This document shows, piece after piece, positions 23,516 through 32,822 of a DNA stretch of 64,000 bases. Numbering within the stretch: position 1 is the stretch's first letter; each line of letters opens with the position of its first letter. Source of the stretch: Dermatemys mawii (Eukaryota; Chordata; Testudines; Dermatemydidae). The position numbers were made by a program, and so were the translations under genes. The notes beneath the pieces are model-generated. The model was not told the DNA's origin, ran no database searches, and was given only the letters and a program-made list of their open reading frames with translations. The DNA lies in the NCBI GenBank assembly GCA_007922305.1, contig ML677351.1, positions 10,135,558-10,199,557 of the forward strand. Direction: 5' to 3'.

Positions 23516-25378
23516 CATTTATTCACAGACAGGGCTGACTCTACCTTTTTTGCTGCCCTAAGGAAAAAAAAAGTGACTGGAATGCCGCCCCTTACAATGT
23601 CCTATCCCCAGGCACTTGCTTCCTCAGCTGGTACCTGAAGCCGGCCCTGTTCACAGAGTAGTACCTTACTCTATGACTTAGTCCCACTGAAGTCTGTGTG
23701 AGTGAAGGCCCTTAAATAACCTCAGCGGTACATTCCTATCACAGGCTGTCACATCTTATGACAAGATACCATCATAGCCTTATTTATGACAGTGTTGCAC
23801 ATTCTTCCTTTTTCGTTTGAGTTAGCCCTCAGGGAAGTCGTCTTTTCCCAGACCACTGATAAAAGCTGAACATCTGTAACAAAACAGTCTCAAAAAATGC
23901 CAAAGATAAGGAAAATGTAAAACAACTGGAGAAGTGCCATAAGAGTTATACACATATTATTCCACTTCTGGCTCAGCAACCCAACCTGTCTGAGAATGGC
24001 ACATTACCACTACCATGGTGTTATTTGTCTCTTCAGTGTCATCACTGAAAAACCAATGCTTCAAGAACAACAGTATCCATGCTGGTCACGAGCCCGAGGA
24101 AAACAGTTAGAATGTGGCACAGTTTAAGGCTGAAGAGAGAACGGGAAAGGCAGATCTTAAGCTCAGTCTAGTTGAAGACAGAAAAGTATTGGTTTGCTGA
24201 TTCTGAAAGTTCTCTGCTCAGAGAAACTTATTAGCATCAAAACTAGCAGGAAGAACAAAAGCAGATAAGCCACATTCTAAAGTGACTCCTAAAGGATTCT
24301 GCTAGTCAGGCAATGACTGACTTACATGATGTGCAAAGCCAAAGAATGCAGCAGTCAGGCGGGGATGAGCCTGTGAATTATATTCAAGGACCGTTTTCAT
24401 TATCTGCCACCAAAGTGTCAAATGAAAACATAACAATGGCACCATGGGAACATCATGAACAGAATCACAGATTCAATTTCTTTTATTCAGTAAGAAGTGG
24501 AGATGAACCCACATGTAGGAGGCATGGATGTATTATATCTTTGAAACTTGCAGGTTAACTCCCTATTAGTTAATTTTTTATTGATTTATCAGGCACCCAT
24601 CACATAGAAATTGGGTCTACACATGTAAGCAGAATAGAAACTGTTACTGGCGAACACAAAGGTAGAGAGCACATTGATTCTTTAACCTGGAGGTAACAGG
24701 GTGACAAAGGTAACATGGATAACAGTTCTGAAAACTACATCAGAGAGTAAAGGTAACAATTTTCTGGTCATCCAAAGGTAAAAGTCTCTTCATCACATCC
24801 AGGAGCCTTATAGATTTTGTAATAGGAACCCCAAAGATCACAAGCCATCGTTGTGAAGGTGTGCATACCATCTGATTCGAGAGAATAGTCATACCCCCAT
24901 TGATTCCTTATCTTACTTATCAACATCAGCTACAGTACACCTTGTCTGGAATGGTCTAGCTTTCACTCAGAATCTCAGCTCAAACAGACACTAGGGAAGA
25001 CAGGAGGGTACAGTGTGAGAGGAAACATAGAGCTGAGTATCAAACTGATTACAATCTACGTTAAAATGACTCAACTTGCACAGTAAGATTTAATAGGCTA
25101 TTCAACAATTAATCCAAAGGAAACTACAAGCTAATAGTTACATTTTCAAATACCTCACAAATGACACGTACATTTTACATGTGTAGTTACAGGTGTCTGA
25201 GGATACATACGGTTGTATGTGAAGAATTCACAGGTGACGTTTAGGAGCTCTTTAGAAAATGTTTCCATAAGGCTGCAAAGAGCAGGTTTCAGTTCTCTGG
25301 ATCTCTGCTACCCAGCTCTGACTTAAGCTAGAGCAGCTGGAGATTGGTTCTTGCATACACCAATAGCCAAAAGGTACC
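23516..25378. other. No gene seen
   Basis: No supported gene. A block at 23530-23650 (GACAGGGCTGACTCTACC to GAAGCCGGCCCTGTTCAC) looks like the end of a non-autonomous DNA element. The frame at 24313-24558 on the plus strand has no recognised domain. Confidence 0.35.
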
Positions 25379-25381
25379 TTA

Positions 25382-25820
25382 TAGTATGTCTTCTCTACCT
25401 GCCGGATCAGCGGGTAGTGATTGATCTATTGGTAATTGATTTATCGTATCTCATCAAGGTGCCTCTCCCATTGACTCCAGAACTCCATCTTGCCAAAAGG
25501 CACAAGCCGGAATCGACGGGGGAGCCTGCTGCCGACCGCTGCTGCTGTGAGGACGGCAGGTAAGACGGCCTAAGATGTGCTGACTTCAGCTATGGTATTC
25601 ACGTTGCTGAAGTTGCAAATCTTAGGTCGACCCCTCCCCCCTCGTGTAGACCAAGCCCGAGAGGCACAAGCTGGAGTCGACGGCGCAGCCCGCTGCTGAC
25701 CGCTGCCACCGTGAGGACGGCAGGTAAGTCAGCCTAAGATGCTCTGACTTCAGCTACATTATTCACATAGCTGAAGTTGCGTATCCTAGGTCGAACACTC
25801 CCCCTAGTGTAGACCAACCC
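25382..25820. mobile_element. Harbinger-type MITE with internal 164-bp tandem duplication
   Basis: TTA at 25379-25381 and 25821-25823 is the 3-bp target duplication typical of Harbinger. The ends TAGTATGTCTTCTCTAC and CTAGTGTAGACCAACCC are diverged inverted repeats. The interior from AGGCACAAGCCGGA (25498-25661) is repeated from AGGCACAAGCTGGA (25662-25820) at an offset of 164 bp. The second copy keeps the terminal sequence, so the left unit ends in a duplicated internal terminus. Same family as 10981-11277. Confidence 0.8.
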
Positions 25821-25823
25821 TTA

Positions 25824-27284
25824 GAGACCTGCCAATGGAGAACAGGTGTAGTGGAACTCCACTCCAACATAGCCACTCTTCACCTCACCCTGGACAACCA
25901 TAGGCTGAGGGCAGGCAGGCAGGCAACTGGTGCAGGAGGTGTCTACATTTGCTCTGCCAGTTTCATGATGTGAAGCACTCCCCTATGCAAGGGAAATTCT
26001 CTGCTAGTCATCGCCAGCTAGAATATAGCCACTTACAGCACCTGAATCTTACACCAGTGAGAACAGAACTTCACACCCTTCATTTCAAGGAAGATCTGAA
26101 CATAGCTAAGGGAGACTAGAAAGAAAGATACAACAGAAAATAGAATTATACTCAATGCTCACAAGCCATGTAAACTACAGATAATAGGAAAGAAAGTGCT
26201 AAAGTCTCTGGGGAAGTGAAAGGTACAACTCCAATAAAATGCCGATGAGAGAAGCTAGAAACACTGACGACTACAGCAAGTCTAAATACATTACAAAGAG
26301 AGCAGTTATTGCAATGATGGGTCAAAGAGTACAACAAATAAAATGAACAATAAGGTTTGGGTTTTTTAAGTATTAAGTAGGAAAACATGATCCCTTAAAT
26401 CATCCAAGTTTCCTTTAAACTTGAGCTGATTTGTTATCTTATTATATAAAGCCCTCCAGTGCCTTTTCACTGACTCTTTTCCAGCCTGATAAGCTTTTTA
26501 ATTTGTTTAATTAATTAATTAGCATGCATGCTCTGTAGCATGGAGAAACAAGAGCGAGATTATGCTTTCCCACTGGTGGGAGCAAAATCTGAGTCGGCTT
26601 GTTTAGTGGTAACACAGACTCTCTAGCCCCTGGAATTTCTGCTGTGAAGTGTGTCAATATGACCCTGGAACTTGAAGTCACACATCTTTTTTCTCTTCTA
26701 TGTTGATGCTTCAGAAGTTCCCAATAATTTCCTAGGGAGCATCAAAAAGGCTAAACGGAATCCTTCAAGCATAATGCATCATTACCAGACAAAACATTTT
26801 TTATTTTTCTTTGGAAAGCAAGTTTCAAAAAATCAGTTGTAGACATTCATCTTCTTGCAGAGGCCATTCAGGAATTATAATGCAACCTGAATCCAACATA
26901 AAATCTGAACCAAATTTCTTTAAATGTCAAACGACAGTTAAAATGTTCTATGAGTAAGGTTTTAATTTTCTTAATGTCAAAGTTCTTCTGTAGGGGAGGT
27001 TTAGATACAGTTATTTGATATCTACCACATATATTAGAAGGATGATCTTTCATTAAAAGAAAATATGGAGCTCAGATAAACTAGTCTACAATTCAGGATG
27101 AAAGTCACTTTACCTACTGTGGAAGAGGAAGAACTATTCAAATGAAAAGTCATGAAAGATTAGTGGGCCAAGATTAAATTTTATCCTTTGTATGCAAGAG
27201 CCTCCTTAAGTAGTTTTTCCCATCAAATATAAATTCAGATTAAGGCATAACACTCCTGTCAGTGTTTTGTAAATGAATATTTTT
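25824..27284. other. No gene seen
   Basis: AT-rich sequence. TTAATTAATTAATTAGC near 26508 is low complexity. The minus-strand frames at 26152-26388 and 26868-27053 carry no domain. Confidence 0.4.
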
Positions 27285-27385
27285 CTAAAAGAGAAGCTCT
27301 AGGAATTATTTTGGGGAAGTTCTATGACCTGTGTTACTCAGGAGATGGTCACAGTAATTCCTTCTGCTCTTGGAATCTATGAAAA
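27285..27385 (+). mobile_element. CR1-type LINE 3' tail
   Basis: GGAATTATTTTGGGGAAG, TTCTATGACCTGTGTTA, CAGGAGATGGTCACAG and ATTCCTTCTGCTCTTGGAA follow the common CR1 3' tail in order. Only the tail is present. Confidence 0.65.
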
Positions 27386-27514
27386 AAGGAGTGAAGACTG
27401 TTTACAATCCAGGAAGATGGGACCCAATGTTGAATTTTTTTTTTCAGACCATTAATAGTAGCCCTAGCAAGGGATTCCTCTATCTCACAGGTTTTATGAC
27501 TCACCTTGTATTAT

Positions 27515-27615
27515 ATAAAATAGGCTAGATACTTAGCTGGTGCAAATCAGCCTGCCTCAGCAAAAGTCAATGGAGTTACACTAAACTATACCAGCTGAGG
27601 ATGTGGCTCTCCATA
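27515..27615. mobile_element. Palindromic MITE (Chompy type)
   Basis: GCTGGTGCAAATCAGCCTG on the left and ACTATACCAGCTGAGGATGT on the right are complementary halves around AAAGTCAATGGAGTTACAC, the same plan as 4421-4510. Confidence 0.5.
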
Positions 27616-29124
27616 TTTTTTCCTATATCAAATATCTCTGTGTGGATAGGCCATTGGAAAAGAGAGAAGAGGGGCACCCAAGATAATTGCCCTGGTCCAG
27701 CTCACCTAGTGATTATTACAGGTGTCTTTTGGGAATGTTTCTTCTCAACACGTATCTAGGGACTATGCATGCAAATCTCACAGCACCACAAGTTCCAGCT
27801 AGATTGTGAGACCAGAAGGTTATATGAGGAGGTTAATCTGGGTTAGTGGACGGAGATGCCAATGCAATGTTCGGTACAGAGAGGACACACCGTGAGTTAG
27901 CAAGTTGCGTTTTACAGAGGCAAAATACAGAGATTAGAAAACATGAAGGTGAGATGTCTGAGAAGGAAGAGCAGCAGAAAAGACAGTAACAAAATGAGCT
28001 GCAGACTGAAAATGCAGCTGTAATAGAGGATCAAAAAATTAAATTAGACTGAATTAGATTAATTAAACCAAAAGAGGAGTTAGACCTGTTTGGAGTAAGA
28101 GGAAAATAGGACAAAGAGGCTATACTGAGGAGAAGGATTTTATAAAGGGGTTTGATGTCAGGCCATATGTGTGGTCTGTCTTTTTGAATCTAATTTAGAG
28201 ATTTCTTTAGACTTACTCACTACACTCTCACATTTTACATTTTACTACAGTCTCACATTTTGTCCCAGATCTAGTAAATCGTAGTAGCAATCACAAACAT
28301 GAGCCCATGCCTACTTTTTAAATATTTGCTGTTCATATTTCCTCCTCAGGAGATACTCCCATGCCCAAGATTCTTGTGGATCTCGGAAAGATGGGACTCT
28401 AGAGAAGAAAGCAAATATTATAGGATGTTCTCCTAATTCTATATTATTATCTTTCTTCTTCCCAGCTTTCCATCCAGGTCAACTCAGGAAACAGAATATT
28501 TGCCAGCAGATAGTGTAAAGGAGACCAGTGACACAGAAACAGTAAGTTTAGAATCAGTGGCAGCTGTTGTATATACTGTGCACCTGAATCATTTCTGAGG
28601 GCACAGCAGCAGATGCATATCATGAGTTTTTTCTCATCAGCTCAGAGTGGAACATAAACACCCATGCAACCTTGTCTACCTCTGTTAGAATGGGAGAAGA
28701 GTTTTACATGAAGGAAATACCCATAGACTCCACAGTTTACCAAAGATTCAGAAATTCACTATGTCTTGTTTTAGCAGAAATAAATAAATGACTCCATGTG
28801 TATCTGAACTTCCCTCTATTCATACATGCTCCATTTTTGTATACTCAGAACATACTGCAGTGCTGCTGCTCACATTCCTTCAGAAAGGTGATCCCTGCTT
28901 AGTGCACTCAGTGTGGACTGCCATTTCTATAAGGTTGAATCTGGAAAATGTCACAGCTGCATCTCAGAAAACAGGTTGAACAGGAAAGAGATATGGCTGA
29001 ATATGCAACCAGATAGCACAGGTATATTGCCTTTTCTCTTTCCCTGTGAAATGCTGAAACTATTAGTATTTCCCCCACCCTACAAGAAGAAAAATCCTGG
29101 CTACACATCTAGTTAATATAAGTT
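27616..29124. other. No gene seen
   Basis: No supported coding region. Overlapping short frames on both strands at 28788-29116 lack domains. Confidence 0.4.
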
Positions 29125-29200
29125 TGACACAACTGTCTGCTATGTTAGAAGCTGGCCCAATAAAAGATATTACCTCACCCACCTTGTCTCTCCACTTTAT
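29125..29200 (+). mobile_element. Small retroelement tail, probably PLE-type
   Basis: GGCCCAATAAAAGATATTAC followed by CTCACCCACCTTGTCTCTC is a common dispersed amniote tail that I associate with PLE-type 3' ends. Too short to assign firmly. Confidence 0.45.
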
Positions 29201-31035
29201 TAGGCAGAGACTATATATGCCACTGCAGAACTATTCCCACTGGCCAGTGTAACATGCTGAGGGGGGGATTCTTGAAAGGGGCAGGTAGTGACTAATCTTG
29301 CTCCCATTACATTGAGTAGGATTTTTGCATCCCATTTAAATGGGAGCAGAATTAAATCCTAAAATATGAAGCCTTTATTTTTCTTTAGTTGATTCAGTTC
29401 TAACTCTTTGCCATATGCATAGTTTTTCTTTCTACTATGGCAACAATGAGGAGTGATTAAATAAAACTTGGTGGAAACACTGGCAGTCCTTGAGTACTTT
29501 CTTTACTTTCTGAACAGCCAACCTTTCTGTTCGAGTCAAGCTACCTTATTGTCTGCCAGTATGTTAATGTCAATCACTAGATCCCTGCTAGGTCTGCTGT
29601 TTCAGTACCTGCCAATTTCTAGCTAATAATGCCTGCTGGCAAATTTTAATTTCATTAGAGATACCACTGAAACACATTGCTAAATAAGCACCACCAAAAA
29701 GTAGCAGAAGAGTGCAAGAAGTCATTAAATTATTACTCCCAAAGTCTCATGATGATTATTGTTAATAGGGCAATCAAATCCTGCTGTATTGTTCTCTAAC
29801 TACATGTCTGCTTAGTGGGCGGCATACATTTTCATTAAATAAAGACATATGGTTAGAAGAAGAATATAATCAACATTAATGACCTGAAAAGTAATTGAAA
29901 ATACTGGTTTAGTCAGCACCCCACCCAATTATTAAAAAAATTTAAACCAATTCCATTTTGTCTGTCTGAATTTTTGTAGACTATCACTTTCCCCACGTCA
30001 TTATCTCCATTATTGGGTTAAATTAAACTGAATTAGAATAAAATAAATTGTATTTGAAAATAAAGTTTCAGCCTTGACTATTCTTGGTGACAAGTGTTGA
30101 ATACAGAAAAGTATTATACATTCAAACCCATAAAATTCAATTTGTGGGCACTAAATCATTTTGGTGAAGTTGACTCTACCACACAGTAAAAGTAATTACA
30201 ACATTCCCCCGCCCAGGATTTCTACCATTTTCATAAATCAGGCCTACAATATGTTGCAGTTTTATCCTTAAATAAGATGCTCAAGAAAAGAACCAACTCC
30301 ATTTCCCTCATACTTGTAATATACAATGTTCCTTGCTGGGATTACATGGACTGTAACTTTTTAAAAAAATTATGAGAATTCAGTATAATTAAATTATCTT
30401 TACACTGCCATAAAAAGCCATAGCTGTCATATTTTAATAAAACCATTAGACAGTTGACCAGAGCTTTACATATTTCTCCCAGGTACAATATCAACAATTT
30501 GAAAGATCAATATTTTAAAGTATTTCTAGCTTGAGGGATGAGGTTGGGCAACAGGGATTAAAAATACCTGAACATTTCTATATAAATATAATATGTTAGA
30601 AATAATATCAATTCACTAACCAAATTTAGACTTTTCATATTGTTTAGATGTGGAAAAATGTATTTTCAGGGAGTAGCTGCAACAGAGTTTTTCCTTCCTC
30701 TTATCTGTAGAAAGGCAGATGTTCCAGAATTAATACATGTGAATCATTGGCAATTTATTCTTTAGTATAAAATGAAATACATTTTGTGGTGTTAAGCAAA
30801 GTATTAAATACAACCTGTAATGCAATTTATGGACTTCTGTGAAATGTGGATAGAAAAAGAGGCAGGACTTATTTCTGTAATTATGTATTCTTCATCATTT
30901 TGATTGTTTTAAAACAAGTATCAGTAGCCTAAATTCTTCAACCCCTTGATCTTTTGCTTACAATCTAGCAGCATTTCAAGGAAGTACTCAAGATAACAAT
31001 GAAGCAGAAGACAGCACAAACAGTCCTCAGTGGAC
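29201..31035. other. No gene; flank of the Harbinger element
   Basis: AT-rich sequence. A palindromic MITE-like patch lies at about 29320-29365 (TTGCATCCCATTTAAATGGG). No gene found. Confidence 0.4.
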
Positions 31036-31064
31036 TAAGGGTATGGTTACACTTACAAAATTAT

Positions 31065-31145
31065 AGCGCTATTGCTTATAGCGCTCGCCTTATACAGCAA
31101 TAATAATAGCGCTATTGTATGTCCACACTGAGCTGCTCCAGCGCT
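31065..31145. promoter_or_regulatory. Left subterminal AGCGCT repeat cluster
   Basis: AGCGCT occurs at 31065, 31080, 31108 and 31140, mostly within TATAGCGCTAT-type palindromes, just inside the left terminal repeat. Repeated subterminal motifs in DNA transposons usually bind the transposase or its partner protein; here that is an inference, with the Myb/SANT protein the natural candidate. Confidence 0.65.
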
Positions 31146-31308
31146 ATAGCATGACCACATTTGCGGCAGTTAATACGGCATTAAGAGCAGCGCATTAGGG
31201 CAGGTATCCCACAGTACACCTCTTCCTGATCTGGCGCAATGGCTTGTGGTAGGGGGGGCGTCACTTGCGGGGCATTCTATATCCTGTTTGAACTACCCAT
31301 GATGCTTT

Positions 31309-32589
31309 TTGGCATATCCCAGCAATCCCTGTGTTTCCTTCCACCTCCGGCGCCATCTTTCAAGGGTTTCAGCAAGGCACGCTCCGTCTTCCATTGTCGA
31401 GTGCTGCAATGAATCCAGAACTGCTGGATGCATCAACAGTGATGATTCTGAAGACGAGATCGAAGCGGTGAATGCATTCAACACAAAGCTGCTTGTCTCA
31501 TTAACGGACATGCTCACGGCTGTTGAACGCCGCTTCTGGGCACGGGAAACGAGCACAGAGTGGTGGGATCGCATCGTCATGCAAGTCTGGGACGACGAGC
31601 AGTGGCTGCAAAACTTTCGAATGAGAAAAGCCACTTTCATGGGACTGTGTGCTGAACTCGCCCCTGCCCTGCGGCGCAAGGACACCAGACTGAGAGCTGC
31701 CCTCCCGGTGGAGAAGCGGGTGGCTATCGCGATCTGGAAGCTGGCTACCCCAGACAGCTACCGATCGGTGGCCAACCAGTTTGGGGTTGGAAAGTCGACC
31801 GTTGGAGTTGTGCTGATGCAAGTGTGCAGGGCCATCAATCGCATCCTGCTACGAAAAATCGTGACTCTGGATAACGTGCATGACATCGTGGCTGGCTTTG
31901 AAGAAATGGGTTTCCCTCACTGTGGTGGGGCGATAGATGGGACCCATATACCCATTCTCGCGCCCGCCCACCTAGCTGAGGAGTACGTTAACCGAAAGGG
32001 GTACTTCTCCATGGTTCTCCAGGCGCTTGTGGATCACCGTGGGCGTTTTACTGACATTAACGCTGGCTGGTCTGGAAAGGTGCATGACGCACGCATCTTC
32101 CGCAACACAGGCCTGTTCATGAAGCTGCAAGCCGGGACTTTTTTCCCAGACCAGAGGATCCCCGTGGGGGAAGTCAAAATGCCCATCGTGATTCCTGGTG
32201 ACCCTGCTTACCCTTTAATGCCCTGGCTCATGAAACCCTACACAGGGAGCCTGGACAGCAGTCAGGAAAGGTTCAACTACAGGCTTAGCTGTTGTCGAAT
32301 GACTGTGGAGTGTGCTTTTGGGCGTCTGAAGGCGCGCTGGCGTTGTCTTTATGGGAGGCTAGATTTGGCCGAGGGTAGTATCTCCGCGGTTATTTCCGCA
32401 TGCTGTGCCCTACATAATCTTTGTGCGCGGAAGGGCGAAGGCTTCACTCAGGCATGGTCCTCTGAGGTTCAACGCCTGGAGGACACATATGCCCAGCCAG
32501 AGAGCAGGGTTCATGGAGGGGACCAGCGCGAGGCTGTTAGGATCAGGGAAGCCTTGAGGGAGCATTTTGAGGCTGAAAGCCAGTTCTGA
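31309..32589 (+). CDS. Harbinger (PIF/IS5 type) DDE transposase
   Basis: Encodes the nuclease that would cut and join the transposon ends, acting in the nucleus with the Myb-like partner. The open frame is 427 codons including stop. Numbered from the first codon of the frame, it shows a helix-turn-helix-like region (about 131-175, with RVAIAIWKLATPDSYRSVA), the first aspartate at 210 in GGAIDGTHIPI, a conserved GYFSMVLQALVDHRG block, D260 in VHDARIFRNT, D298 in GDPAYPL, and E334 in TVECAFGRLKARWR, so the acidic DDE residues are all present. The frame opens on a TTG; the first in-frame ATG is at 31510, inside a conserved part, so the true start may use an upstream exon. No internal stop. The decayed copy at 36.4-37.7 kb is a paralogue. 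Confidence 0.93.
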   Translation: MAYPSNPCVSFHLRRHLSRVSARHAPSSIVECCNESRTAGCINSDDSEDEIEAVNAFNTKLLVSLTDMLTAVERRFWARETSTEWWDRIVMQVWDDEQWLQNFRMRKATFMGLCAELAPALRRKDTRLRAALPVEKRVAIAIWKLATPDSYRSVANQFGVGKSTVGVVLMQVCRAINRILLRKIVTLDNVHDIVAGFEEMGFPHCGGAIDGTHIPILAPAHLAEEYVNRKGYFSMVLQALVDHRGRFTDINAGWSGKVHDARIFRNTGLFMKLQAGTFFPDQRIPVGEVKMPIVIPGDPAYPLMPWLMKPYTGSLDSSQERFNYRLSCCRMTVECAFGRLKARWRCLYGRLDLAEGSISAVISACCALHNLCARKGEGFTQAWSSEVQRLEDTYAQPESRVHGGDQREAVRIREALREHFEAESQF

Positions 32590-32601
32590 AGTGAGGTGCA
32601 G

Positions 32602-32631
32602 ATGGAGGGAGGGAGGGAGGGAGGGAGGGAG
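32602..32631. repeat. (GGGA)n microsatellite
   Basis: About seven GGGA/GAGG units directly after the transposase stop codon, in its 3' UTR. Confidence 0.9.
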
Positions 32632-32692
32632 CATTCTTTTAACAGGAACAGGCATTTGCTTTTCTGTAGCCTGTAATAATGTATGTACACTT

Positions 32693-32733
32693 AATAAAAA
32701 AAAAACATTTATTAAGAAGACAATTCATTTATT
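32693..32733. terminator. Convergent polyadenylation signals
   Basis: AATAAA at 32693-32698 on the plus strand follows the transposase stop by 104 bp. AATAAA on the minus strand at 32728-32733 follows the Myb stop by 90 bp; a second minus-strand AATAAA lies at 32708-32713. The two transcripts would therefore end within the same stretch or overlap slightly. Confidence 0.75.
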
Positions 32734-32822
32734 GAACAGGTACTTCGGTTGCTGAAAGAAAATATTGTGATGCATGTGAGGGGGAAGGCAGGGGAGGTGC
32801 AATGGGGGTGTCGTGGGGTCAG

